This document shows positions 15,239 through 23,439 of a DNA stretch of 36,096 nucleotides, in pieces. Every line of letters begins with the position of its first letter. Position 1 is the first letter of the stretch. Location: positions 1-36,096 of the forward strand of contig CANJDA010000001.1 in assembly GCA_947472705.1 (NCBI GenBank), read 5' to 3'. A program made the position numbers and the translations under genes. This DNA comes from Flavobacteriaceae bacterium. Lineage in GTDB: Bacteria; Bacteroidota; Bacteroidia; Flavobacteriales; Flavobacteriaceae. The notes beneath the pieces were generated by a model. The model did no database searches. It worked only from the letters and a program-made list of their open reading frames with translations, and had not been told where the DNA came from.

Positions 15239-16498
15239 ATGGAAAATTTTAATATGACGAAACACACTTCTTTTTACGCCGTTGGATTAAGTTATAAAAA
15301 AGCAGATGCTGAGATTAGAGGAAAGTTCAGTTTAGATGCTAAAGCCAAAGCAACTCTTTTGATGCAAGCCGAAGCGGAAGGAATTGAAGCCTTAATCGTT
15401 ACTTCCACCTGTAACCGAACCGAAATTTATGGTTTCGCCAACCATCCCTACGAATTAATCAAATTAATTTGTGAAAATAGTCAAGGAACAGTTCCTGAAT
15501 TTCAGGAAGTGGCTTATATTTATAAAAATCAGGAAGCGATAAACCATATGTTTCGTGTAGGAACCGGTTTAGACAGTCAGATTTTAGGTGATTTTGAAAT
15601 CATTAGTCAAATCAAAACTGCTTTTAACGAAAGCAAATCAAACGGTTTGGTGAATGCTTTTTTGGAAAGATTAGTGAATTCTGTTATTCAAGCCAGTAAA
15701 AAAATAAAAACAGATACAGAGATTTCTTCAGGGGCCACTTCGGTTTCATTTGCATCGGTGCAATATATTATTAGAAACGTGGAAGACATTGCCAATAAAA
15801 ATATTTTGCTTTTTGGCACTGGAAAAATCGGCCGAAACACTTGCGAAAATTTGGTAAAACACACCAAACACGAACAAATTACTTTAATCAATAGAACTAA
15901 AGATAAAGCCGAAAAGTTAGCGCAAAAACTGGATTTAGTGGTTAAAGATTATGCCGATTTACAACTAGAATTGCAAAAAGCAGATGTGGTTGTAGTAGCA
16001 ACTGGCGCGCAAAATCCAACCATAGATAAGGCAATTTTAAATTTAAAAAAACCATTGTTGATTTTAGATTTATCGATTCCTAAAAATGTGCATGAAAATG
16101 TGAAAGAAATAAATGAAGTGACTTTGATTCACTTAGACCATCTTTCTCAAATGACTGATGAAACTTTAGAAAATCGTAAACTACACATTCCTGCCGCTGA
16201 AGAAATTATTGAAGAAATCAAAGAGGAATTTATCGAGTGGATGAAAAACCGAAAATTTGCACCAACCATTCAAGCTTTAAAAGAAAAACTAAATTCGATA
16301 AAGGAAGGCGAATTAAATGTACAACGTAAAAAGCTATCCAATTTCGATGAAGAGCAAGCTGAATTAATCAGCAACCGAATCATTCAAAAAATCACTAACC
16401 ATTTTGTAAACCATTTAAAAGACGGCGACTCTATGGATGAAGGAATAGAATGGATTGAAAAAGTTTTTCAATTAGACCAAGAAAAATCATTCTTTTAA
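15239..16498 (+). CDS. hemA: Glutamyl-tRNA reductase
   Basis: HemA reduces glutamyl-tRNA to glutamate-1-semialdehyde with NADPH, the first committed step of C5-pathway tetrapyrrole synthesis. The 419-residue protein has the catalytic Cys58 in VTSTCNRTEIYG, the NADPH-binding ILLFGTGKIGRNTCENL segment and a C-terminal dimerisation helix region. An in-frame ATG at 15254 is an alternative start five codons downstream. It heads the plus-strand heme cluster; its usual partner hemL is not in the window. The 44-base gap to hemC suggests cotranscription. Confidence 0.96.
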   Translation: MENFNMTKHTSFYAVGLSYKKADAEIRGKFSLDAKAKATLLMQAEAEGIEALIVTSTCNRTEIYGFANHPYELIKLICENSQGTVPEFQEVAYIYKNQEAINHMFRVGTGLDSQILGDFEIISQIKTAFNESKSNGLVNAFLERLVNSVIQASKKIKTDTEISSGATSVSFASVQYIIRNVEDIANKNILLFGTGKIGRNTCENLVKHTKHEQITLINRTKDKAEKLAQKLDLVVKDYADLQLELQKADVVVVATGAQNPTIDKAILNLKKPLLILDLSIPKNVHENVKEINEVTLIHLDHLSQMTDETLENRKLHIPAAEEIIEEIKEEFIEWMKNRKFAPTIQALKEKLNSIKEGELNVQRKKLSNFDEEQAELISNRIIQKITNHFVNHLKDGDSMDEGIEWIEKVFQLDQEKSFF

Positions 16499-16542
16499 TT
16501 GTTGTCTTACTTAGCGACTTTAGTATAAAACAAAACAGCAAA

Positions 16543-17478
16543 GTGACTGAAAAAATCATACGCATAGGAACTCGCGATAGCGAACTCGCACTTTGGCAAG
16601 CCCATACCGTTCAAAAAAAACTAAACGATTTAGGCTATAAAACCGAAATCGTGGCAGTTAAATCACAAGGCGATATCATTCTCGACAAACCTTTATACGA
16701 ACTCGGCATCACCGGAATATTCACCAAAACGTTAGATATAGCCATGATTAATGGGCAAGTGGATATTGCTGTGCATTCGATGAAAGATGTGCCAACGGCT
16801 CTGCCAATTGGTATTGTGCAAGCTGCTGTCTTAGAAAGAGCGAACGTATTAGACATTTTAGTTCATAAAGGGAATTTAGAATTTTTAGAAAGTAACGGAA
16901 TTATTGCAACAGGAAGTCTACGTAGACAAGCTCAATGGCTGAATAAGTATCCCAATCACACTGTTGTAGATTTGCGTGGAAACGTTAATACACGCATGCA
17001 AAAATTGAAAGACAATAATTGGAGCGGAGCTGTATTTGCTGCAGCCGGCTTAGAAAGAATCAACCTGAAACCCGAAACTTTTATCGATTTAGATTGGATG
17101 ATTCCAGCCCCAGCTCAAGGGGCCATGATAGTGGTGGCCATGGGAAATGACAATTTTACTATTGATGCAGTATCTCAATTAAATGATATAGAAACCGAAA
17201 TTTGCACCTTTATCGAAAGGCAATTTTTGAGAACATTAGAAGGGGGATGTACCGCTCCGATTGGTGCTTTAGCCAAATATAATGAGAGTGATGATGTAAT
17301 AAAATTTCAAGGCGTATTATTGTCATTAGACGGAAAGCAAAAAATAGAAGTCAATAAATTAGTTCCAATTGAAGAATGGAAAAAAACAGGGTTTCATGCT
17401 GCTCAGGAAATTCTTGAAAATGGAGGTAATGAAATCATGAATGAACTAAGAAAACATCTTAAACCGAATGTAAACTAG
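16543..17478 (+). CDS. hemC: Porphobilinogen deaminase (hydroxymethylbilane synthase)
   Basis: HemC joins four porphobilinogen units into hydroxymethylbilane. The 311-residue protein shows GTRDSELALWQA at the N-terminus, the catalytic Asp82 in VHSMKDVPT, the GSLRRQAQ and LRGNVNTR substrate-binding segments, and Cys236 in EGGCTAPIGA, which holds the dipyrromethane cofactor. The start is GTG at 16543: there is no ATG between the hemA stop and the conserved N-terminus. The stop is followed by two bases and then the hemD ATG. Confidence 0.96.
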   Translation: MTEKIIRIGTRDSELALWQAHTVQKKLNDLGYKTEIVAVKSQGDIILDKPLYELGITGIFTKTLDIAMINGQVDIAVHSMKDVPTALPIGIVQAAVLERANVLDILVHKGNLEFLESNGIIATGSLRRQAQWLNKYPNHTVVDLRGNVNTRMQKLKDNNWSGAVFAAAGLERINLKPETFIDLDWMIPAPAQGAMIVVAMGNDNFTIDAVSQLNDIETEICTFIERQFLRTLEGGCTAPIGALAKYNESDDVIKFQGVLLSLDGKQKIEVNKLVPIEEWKKTGFHAAQEILENGGNEIMNELRKHLKPNVN

Positions 17479-17480
17479 TG

Positions 17481-18149
17481 ATGGAAAATCAAATTCGCAT
17501 AGTGTCAACCAAAAAGCTTTTAGAAAAACAAAAGCAACAATTGTTGAGCGCGAATTTTATAGTTGTTGAGGAAGATTTTATTGCGGTTAAAAACAAAGAT
17601 TTTGAGATTAAAACCATAAATGATTACCTTATTTTCACAAGTCAAAATGCGGTAGATAGTGTTCTTTTAAATAATGATATTGCTAAAATAAAAACAAAAA
17701 AATGTTTTTGTGTTGGTAGTAAAACAAAAGCATTACTTGAAGAAAACGGTTTTATAATAGAAGCTCATTCGGAATATGCGGCAGAATTAGCTTCAATAAT
17801 TTGTAACAATTATATGAATAACAGTTTTACTTTTTTTAGTGGAAATCTACGCCGTGATATTTTACCTGATTCGATGACATTGGCTAAAATTAATTGGGAA
17901 GAAATAATTGTTTATGAAACGCTTTTGACTTCCCATAAAATAGAAATTCAACCAAATGGTGTTCTTTTTTTTAGCCCTTCAGGCGCTGAAAGTTATATGC
18001 AAGAAAACCGAATTGAAGACGAAATTTGTTTTTGCATAGGCAATACTACTGCAGAAGCTTTGAAATATGCTACACCCAATATTATTATTGCAAATCAACC
18101 CACAATAGAAAGTACCATTATAAAATGTTTAGAATATTATAAAAAATAA
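17481..18149 (+). CDS. hemD: Uroporphyrinogen-III synthase
   Basis: HemD closes hydroxymethylbilane with inversion of ring D. The family is poorly conserved, but this 222-residue protein has its marks in the right order: LIFTSQNAVDSV, CFCVGSKTKALLEENGF, VYETLLT, FFSPSGAESY, CIGNTTAEAL and QPTIESTI. Position between hemC and hemE supports the call. The ATG at 17481 is preferred, although a GTG at 17478 overlapping the hemC stop by one base could also serve. It ends one base before the hemE ATG. Confidence 0.92.
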   Translation: MENQIRIVSTKKLLEKQKQQLLSANFIVVEEDFIAVKNKDFEIKTINDYLIFTSQNAVDSVLLNNDIAKIKTKKCFCVGSKTKALLEENGFIIEAHSEYAAELASIICNNYMNNSFTFFSGNLRRDILPDSMTLAKINWEEIIVYETLLTSHKIEIQPNGVLFFSPSGAESYMQENRIEDEICFCIGNTTAEALKYATPNIIIANQPTIESTIIKCLEYYKK

Positions 18150-18150
18150 A

Positions 18151-19176
18151 ATGATTAAAAACGACCTTTTTTTAAGAGCCTTAAATAACGAAACCGTTGA
18201 ACGACCGCCCGTTTGGATGATGCGTCAGGCAGGAAGATATTTGCCAGAATTCAGAGCTTTGCGCGACAAATACGATTTCTTTACCCGTTGTGAAACGCCT
18301 GAATTAGCTGCCGAAATCACGGTACAACCCATCCGAATTGTTAAGCCTGATGCTGCTATTTTATTTTCTGATATTCTTGTTGTGCCAAGAGCTATGGGAA
18401 TTCATGTTGAACTCAAAGATAATTTGGGACCTATAATTCCAAACCCAATTCGGACCATGGAACAAGTGAATCAGGTTTTTGTTCCCGATGTAAATGAAAC
18501 GCTAGGCTATGTTTTTGATGCCATTAAACTAACCAAAGAAATGCTAAACGATGAGGTGCCGTTGATTGGTTTTGCCGGTTCTCCTTGGACAATCTTCTGT
18601 TATGCCGTTGAAGGTAAAGGGTCAAAAAGTTTTGACACTGCCAAAGGATTTTGTTTCTCCAATCCAGTAGCCGCACATACTTTGCTTCAAAAAATCACCG
18701 ATACGACCATTTTATATCTAAAAGAAAAAGTAAAAGCTGGTTGTAATGCCATTCAGATTTTTGATTCCTGGGGAGGGATGCTTTCTCCAGTTGATTATCA
18801 AGAATTCTCTTGGCAATACATTAATCAAATTGTAGAAGCCTTAGCTGAAGAAACCAAAGTAATTGTGTTTGGTAAAGGTTGCTGGTTTGCTTTGAATGAT
18901 ATGGCAAAATCTAAAGCTTCTGCCTTAGGAGTTGATTGGACTTGTTCAGCCAGAAATGCTCGTTATTTATCAGGTGGAAAAATTACGTTACAAGGAAATT
19001 TTGACCCATCAAGATTACTTTCTCCAATTCCAACCATTAAAAAAATGGTGCATCAAATGATAGACGAATTCGGAAAAGATAATTACATCGTAAACTTAGG
19101 CCATGGTATTTTACCAAACATTCCGGTAGACCATGCCAAAGCTTTTATCGAAGCAGTGAAAGAATACAAACAATAA
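18151..19176 (+). CDS. hemE: Uroporphyrinogen decarboxylase
   Basis: HemE decarboxylates the four acetate side chains of uroporphyrinogen III to give coproporphyrinogen III. The 341-residue protein opens with the family signature ERPPVWMMRQAGRYLPEFR (R25 and R29 in the active site) and has Asp74 in ILFSDILVVPRAMG, the IQIFDSWGGMLSP segment and the closing LGHGILPNIPVDHAKAF. Its stop shares a base with the start of the acetyltransferase gene (TAATG), indicating translational coupling. Confidence 0.97.
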   Translation: MIKNDLFLRALNNETVERPPVWMMRQAGRYLPEFRALRDKYDFFTRCETPELAAEITVQPIRIVKPDAAILFSDILVVPRAMGIHVELKDNLGPIIPNPIRTMEQVNQVFVPDVNETLGYVFDAIKLTKEMLNDEVPLIGFAGSPWTIFCYAVEGKGSKSFDTAKGFCFSNPVAAHTLLQKITDTTILYLKEKVKAGCNAIQIFDSWGGMLSPVDYQEFSWQYINQIVEALAEETKVIVFGKGCWFALNDMAKSKASALGVDWTCSARNARYLSGGKITLQGNFDPSRLLSPIPTIKKMVHQMIDEFGKDNYIVNLGHGILPNIPVDHAKAFIEAVKEYKQ

Positions 19177-19724
19177 TGAAATTTGAAAATTGGAAAATAG
19201 AATCGATTCAAAATATTCTTCCCGAAGAGTTTTTTGACCTCATAGTGAAAAATAAAAGTCACATTGAGAAAACATTTCCAGTTACGATTTCGAATTGTTT
19301 GGATTTAGACAAAACGATTGGTTTCATAGGATTCAATATTCAAAGAGAGAAGGATAATGAAGGATATTATTTTTATATCAGAAATACAGAAACCCATATT
19401 TTGATTGGATACGTTTTTATAAAAAATATTAAAATGGACATTCGAAAATGTGAATTGGCCTATTTTATTGATGCTGAATATGAAGGAAGAGGTATTATTT
19501 CTGGGGCTATTTCACAAACTATTGAATTTTGTTTCAATCAATTAAAGCTAAACAAAGTGTTTATCTGTACTTCAAAAATAAACAAAGGCAGTCAACAAAT
19601 TGCCTTAAAACATGGCTTTCAACAAGAAGGAATTTTGCGAGAAGAATTTAAAAACCACGAAGGGATTTTAGAAGATGTTGTTTATTTCGGATTGCTCAAA
19701 TCAGATTACTATAATGAAAGATAA
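19176..19724 (+). CDS. GNAT-family N-acetyltransferase (RimJ/RimL-like)
   Basis: The 182-residue protein fits the RimJ/RimL branch of the GNAT fold: a central strand ELAYFIDAEYEGRGIISGAI containing the acetyl-CoA loop Q/RxxGxG/A in the variant YEGRGI, followed by FCFNQLKLNKVFICTSKINK and SQQIALKHGFQQEGILREEF. It would transfer an acetyl group to an amine, but the substrate is unknown. It is embedded in the heme operon, overlapping the hemE stop by one base and running 11 bases into hemF. Nothing in the sequence links its chemistry to heme. Confidence 0.88.
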   Translation: MKFENWKIESIQNILPEEFFDLIVKNKSHIEKTFPVTISNCLDLDKTIGFIGFNIQREKDNEGYYFYIRNTETHILIGYVFIKNIKMDIRKCELAYFIDAEYEGRGIISGAISQTIEFCFNQLKLNKVFICTSKINKGSQQIALKHGFQQEGILREEFKNHEGILEDVVYFGLLKSDYYNER

Positions 19725-20616
19725 ATTTTATCATTACATATTAAATCTCCAAGACCAAATCACTTCTCAACTGGAAGCTATAGACGGTGTAGCCAAATTT
19801 CGAGAAGATCTTTGGAATCGTGAAGAAGGAGGTGGTGGAAGAACTAGAGTGATTGAAAATGGAGCCGTCTTCGAAAAAGGAGGTGTCAACATTTCTGCTG
19901 TACATGGCAAATTGCCCGATACCATGCAAAAAATGTTTGGTGTAGGAGAAGCCGATTTTTTTGCCTGCGGATTGAGTTTAGTCATTCACCCCAAAAGCCC
20001 AATGGTACCAACAGTTCATGCTAATTGGCGCTATTTTGAAATGTATGATGATCAAGGAAATAGTATTAATCAATGGTTCGGTGGCGGGCAAGATTTAACA
20101 CCGTATTATTTGTTTGAACAAGATGTCATTCATTTTCATCAAACTTGCAAAAGTGCATGCGACAAGCATTCTCCAGATTTTTATCCTAAATATAAAAAAC
20201 AATGCGACTCTTATTTTTGGAACGCACATCGTAACGAAGCACGTGGCATTGGCGGGTTGTTCTTTGATTATTGCAAAGAATCAGAAACCATGAAAATGGA
20301 AGATTGGTTTAATTTTGTTTCAGAAGTGGGCAACAGTTTCTGCGAAGCTTATGTACCCATTGTAGAAAGAAGAAAAGATTTGCCGTATTCAGCTGAACAA
20401 AAAACTTGGCAAGAAATCCGTCGCGGGCGTTATGTCGAATTCAATTTGGTGCATGACAAAGGCACCTTATTTGGCTTAAAAACCAACGGCAGAATTGAAA
20501 GCATTTTGATGAGTTTACCACCACATGTACAATGGGTTTATGACCATCATCCGGAAGCAGGAAGCGAAGAAGAAAAACTACTTAAAATATTAGAAAATCC
20601 AATTGATTGGATTTAA
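19714..20616 (+). CDS. hemF: Oxygen-dependent coproporphyrinogen III oxidase
   Basis: HemF uses O2 to convert coproporphyrinogen III to protoporphyrinogen IX. The 300-residue protein has the family blocks GGGGRTRVIENGAVFEKGGV, SLVIHPKSPMVPTVHANWRY, WFGGGQDLTPYY, RGIGGLFFD and the closing RGRYVEFNLVHDKGTLFGL. The start at MKDKFYHYI (ATG at 19714) gives the usual length and overlaps the end of the acetyltransferase gene by 11 bases. An oxygen-dependent enzyme here, with the di-iron desaturase nearby, fits an aerobic organism. No hemN is in the window. Confidence 0.96.
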   Translation: MKDKFYHYILNLQDQITSQLEAIDGVAKFREDLWNREEGGGGRTRVIENGAVFEKGGVNISAVHGKLPDTMQKMFGVGEADFFACGLSLVIHPKSPMVPTVHANWRYFEMYDDQGNSINQWFGGGQDLTPYYLFEQDVIHFHQTCKSACDKHSPDFYPKYKKQCDSYFWNAHRNEARGIGGLFFDYCKESETMKMEDWFNFVSEVGNSFCEAYVPIVERRKDLPYSAEQKTWQEIRRGRYVEFNLVHDKGTLFGLKTNGRIESILMSLPPHVQWVYDHHPEAGSEEEKLLKILENPIDWI

Positions 20617-20632
20617 TTTAAAAATAAATAAT

Positions 20633-21631
20633 ATGTTCCCATTACAAAGAGGCAGAAGATTACGCGTTAACGAAAGCATTCGTTCTCTAGTGCGCGAAAC
20701 CACCTTAAGTCCAAGTGATTTTATGTTTCCTATGTTTATCGCAGAAGGTGAAAACTATAAATTTGAAATCCCTTCCATGCCGGGCATTTTTCGTCGTTCG
20801 ATTGATTTAACGGTAGAAGAAGTTAAAGAACTTTTTGCATTAGGCATTCGTGCTGTAAACATTTATGTAAAAGTGGATGAAAGCCTAAAAGACAATACAG
20901 GTAAAGAAGCATGGAACCCTAACGGATTAATGCAACGCGCCATCAAAGCCATCAAATCCGCTTGCCCAGAAATGATTGTAATGCCTGATGTCGCTTTAGA
21001 TCCATATTCCATTTATGGTCATGACGGAATTATTGAAAATGGCGACATTGCCAACGATGCAACCAACGAAGCTTTAGTAAAAATGGCTGTTTCTCATGCG
21101 CAAGCGGGAGCCGATTTTGTAGCGCCTAGTGACATGATGGATGGAAGAGTTTTACGTTTGCGTCAAGGTCTTGATGCTGCCGGATTTCAAAATGTGGGCA
21201 TTATGAGTTATTCGGCTAAATATGCTTCGGCATTTTATGGCCCGTTCCGTGATGCTTTAGATAGCGCACCAAGAGAAGCTGATGTAGTGGTTCCCAAAGA
21301 CAAAAAAACCTACCAAATGGATTATGCCAACCGGCTAGAAGCCATCAAAGAGGCGCTTATGGACGTAGAAGAAGGCGCCGATATGGTGATGGTAAAACCT
21401 GGAATTGCCTATCTTGACATCGTTCGCGAGGTAAAAAACGCCGTGAATGTTCCAGTAACGGTTTTTCACGTTTCAGGTGAATACGCTATGATTAAAGCGG
21501 CTTCCGAAAGAGGTTGGCTCGACCACGATAAAATCATGATGGAGCAATTAATGTGCATTAAGCGCGCCGGAGCTAGTTTGATTTCAACTTATTTTGCCAA
21601 AGAAGCTGCCATTTTGTTAAACCAAAAATAG
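20633..21631 (+). CDS. hemB: Delta-aminolevulinic acid dehydratase (porphobilinogen synthase), non-zinc type
   Basis: HemB condenses two 5-aminolevulinate molecules to porphobilinogen. The 332-residue protein has both active-site lysines, K196 in SYSAKYASAFYGPFR and K255 in VMVKPG. At the usual zinc site the sequence reads DVALDPYSIYGHDG (119-132), with Ala and Asp in place of the Cys residues of DVCLC, so this is the Zn-independent class that relies on Mg2+ or monovalent cations. The start at MFPLQRGRRLRVNES is preferred over an upstream in-frame ATG overlapping hemF. It closes the plus-strand heme run and is followed by a hairpin repeat. Confidence 0.96.
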   Translation: MFPLQRGRRLRVNESIRSLVRETTLSPSDFMFPMFIAEGENYKFEIPSMPGIFRRSIDLTVEEVKELFALGIRAVNIYVKVDESLKDNTGKEAWNPNGLMQRAIKAIKSACPEMIVMPDVALDPYSIYGHDGIIENGDIANDATNEALVKMAVSHAQAGADFVAPSDMMDGRVLRLRQGLDAAGFQNVGIMSYSAKYASAFYGPFRDALDSAPREADVVVPKDKKTYQMDYANRLEAIKEALMDVEEGADMVMVKPGIAYLDIVREVKNAVNVPVTVFHVSGEYAMIKAASERGWLDHDKIMMEQLMCIKRAGASLISTYFAKEAAILLNQK

Positions 21632-21656
21632 GAGCGAATGGTTCGGGAATTATCAG

Positions 21657-21710
21657 TTAGCCATTTTCCCGCTGTTCGCACTACAAGGTAGTCACTACCA
21701 TCGGGGCTAA
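21657..21710 (+). repeat. Intergenic hairpin repeat, copy 1 (short form)
   Basis: The element begins TTAGCC and ends GGGGCTAA, with an inner GGTAGT-C-ACTACC hairpin at 21687-21699. It shares GCTGTTCGC and GTCRCTACMATCRGGGCTAA with the reverse complement of the copy at 31982-32077. It lies between hemB and the cytochrome gene. Confidence 0.6.
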
Positions 21711-21739
21711 TAAGGAAAAGTATTGAATTTTTGTAAACC

Positions 21740-22117
21740 ATGAAAAATAAATATTTAGTTACCATACTAACATTTAGTACTTTATTTTCTTGTAAAAAAG
21801 AAAGTCAGGAAAACTTTGGAAAACCAAAGGATAAAACAACAGCAAAAGTGTCGGGACAACAACTCTTTGAAGGTGCAGGAAATTGTATCGCCTGCCACAA
21901 ACCCGACCAAAAAATAATCGGACCAAGCCTCGAGGAAATTGCCAAGACCTATAAAACCAAAAAAGGAAGCATCATAGCATTTCTACAAGAACAAAGTGAC
22001 CCCATAGTTGATCCTTCACAATATGAAGTAATGAAAACCAATTTCGCCATCACCAAAAGCATGAGCGATGAGGAGTTAAAAGCATTAGAAGACTACATCT
22101 ATAGCTTTTCTAAATAA
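21740..22117 (+). CDS. Small lipoprotein cytochrome c (class I)
   Basis: The 125-residue product has a signal peptide ending in a lipobox at Cys18 (TLFSCKK), so it is probably tethered to a membrane on the periplasmic side. The heme-binding motif is CIACH (C49, C52, H53), and M98 in YEVMKTNFAIT is the likely axial Met ligand. The remainder shows the normal class I cytochrome c helices, ending DEELKALEDYIYSFSK. It would carry electrons between respiratory complexes or to a peroxidase; the partner is unknown. Its place after the heme genes may be convenient coincidence, as a hairpin repeat separates them. Confidence 0.9.
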   Translation: MKNKYLVTILTFSTLFSCKKESQENFGKPKDKTTAKVSGQQLFEGAGNCIACHKPDQKIIGPSLEEIAKTYKTKKGSIIAFLQEQSDPIVDPSQYEVMKTNFAITKSMSDEELKALEDYIYSFSK

Positions 22118-22137
22118 GTATACGCTACCTTTATCAA

Positions 22138-22608
22138 ATGGAAACAGCTTTTATTCAAACACCGTTAGGCGTTGCCAAAATTGTTGGCGATGAAGCCGGT
22201 ATTTCCATAATTTCAATCTTGAGCGAAGGAACAATTACCAATAAAATTCCAAAGAATCTTAAAGAATGTGTTGCCCAACTTCAGCAATATTTTGATGGTC
22301 AGCGAAATCATTTTGATTTTAAAATGAATCCTTCAGGAACCGATTTTCAACAAAGAGTTTGGCAGGAATTAGTAAATATTCCTTTTGGCAAAACGATGTC
22401 ATACCTAGATTTATCGAAGAAAATGGGTGATGTCAAAGCTATTCGAGCCGTAGCTTCTGCTAATGGTAAAAACCCTCTATGGATAGTTGTTCCATGTCAT
22501 CGCGTAATAGGAACCGATGGGTCTTTAACGGGTTATGCAGGTGGATTGTGGCGCAAAAAATGGTTATTAGAACATGAAAACCCTTCTCCTCAACAATCAC
22601 TTTTTTAA
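22138..22608 (+). CDS. ogt: Methylated-DNA-protein-cysteine methyltransferase (Ogt/MGMT)
   Basis: This suicide repair protein removes alkyl groups from O6-alkylguanine by transferring them to its own Cys120 in WIVVPCHRVIG. The 156-residue length, GTDFQQRVWQELVNIPFGKT, the helix-turn-helix AIRAVASANGKNP with the Arg finger, and GSLTGYAGGLWRKKWLLEHE are all standard for the family. The protein ends in QQSLF, which resembles the pentapeptide that docks proteins onto the beta sliding clamp. It lies 20 bases after the cytochrome gene, so it may be cotranscribed with it. Confidence 0.93.
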   Translation: METAFIQTPLGVAKIVGDEAGISIISILSEGTITNKIPKNLKECVAQLQQYFDGQRNHFDFKMNPSGTDFQQRVWQELVNIPFGKTMSYLDLSKKMGDVKAIRAVASANGKNPLWIVVPCHRVIGTDGSLTGYAGGLWRKKWLLEHENPSPQQSLF

Positions 22609-22675
22609 ACTTTTTCTTTCATATTTAAAATCGATTTAATACTTTTAAGTCGGTTAATTCTTAATATTTTGTATC

Positions 22676-23389
22676 ATGATTGAAAAAATACAGCTCAATA
22701 ACATTCTCTTTCTCGATATTGAAACGGTTCCAGAAGAAGAAAGCTTTGATGGTTTAGATAATGACATGAAAATGCTGTGGGAGCAAAAAACCCAATATCA
22801 AAGGCGCGACGAATACACCCCTGAAGATTTCTATGACCGAGCAGGAATTTGGGCAGAATTTGGAAAAATTGTGTGCATTTCCGTGGGTTATTTTGCTAAT
22901 AAAAGTGACATTCGAAATTTTAGAGTCACTTCTTTTTTTGGGGAAGAAAAAAAGATATTAAAAGATTTTTCTAATTTGCTCGACACTCATTTCAATCAGG
23001 CTCAACATGTGTTGTGTGGGCATAATGCTAAAGAGTTTGACATTCCATTTATAGCGCGTAGAATGATAATTAACCAAATCCAGATTCCTGCTAAATTGAA
23101 TTTATTTGGCAAAAAACCATGGGAAATTCCACATTTGGACACACTGGAATTGTGGAAATTTGGCGATTACAAACACTTTACATCCTTAAAATTATTGACA
23201 AAAATACTGGACATTCCTTCACCAAAAGGTGATATTGATGGCAGCCAAGTGGCCCATGTTTTTTATGTAGAAAAAGACATTGATAGAATCGTAACCTATT
23301 GTGAAAAAGATGTTATAGCCGTGTCACAAATTTTCCTAAGACTTCGAAGAGAAGATTTACTAATTGATGATGAAATTATTCATGTATAA
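22676..23389 (+). CDS. Predicted DnaQ-fold 3'-5' exonuclease (PolB-proofreading-like)
   Basis: The 237-residue protein carries the three exonuclease motifs of the DEDDy class: D14-I-E16 in FLDIETVP, D122 in HNAKEFDIPF, and Y207 with D211 in YCEKDV. It is a standalone domain resembling the proofreading domain of family B polymerases, with no polymerase attached. Its DNA or RNA substrate is not determined. It starts 67 bases after the alkyltransferase gene and ends at a strong terminator. A role in repair is inferred from the fold and the neighbouring ogt. Confidence 0.88.
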   Translation: MIEKIQLNNILFLDIETVPEEESFDGLDNDMKMLWEQKTQYQRRDEYTPEDFYDRAGIWAEFGKIVCISVGYFANKSDIRNFRVTSFFGEEKKILKDFSNLLDTHFNQAQHVLCGHNAKEFDIPFIARRMIINQIQIPAKLNLFGKKPWEIPHLDTLELWKFGDYKHFTSLKLLTKILDIPSPKGDIDGSQVAHVFYVEKDIDRIVTYCEKDVIAVSQIFLRLRREDLLIDDEIIHV

Positions 23390-23419
23390 AAAAGGCTTCC
23401 ATTTTGGAAGCCTTTTTTT
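23388..23419. terminator. Bidirectional terminator
   Basis: AAAAAAGGCTTCCA and TGGAAGCCTTTTTT form a long stem with a 3-base loop at 23402-23404, between the convergent exonuclease and subtilase genes. Confidence 0.9.
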
Positions 23420-23439
23420 ATATATTTTTAATGACAAGT

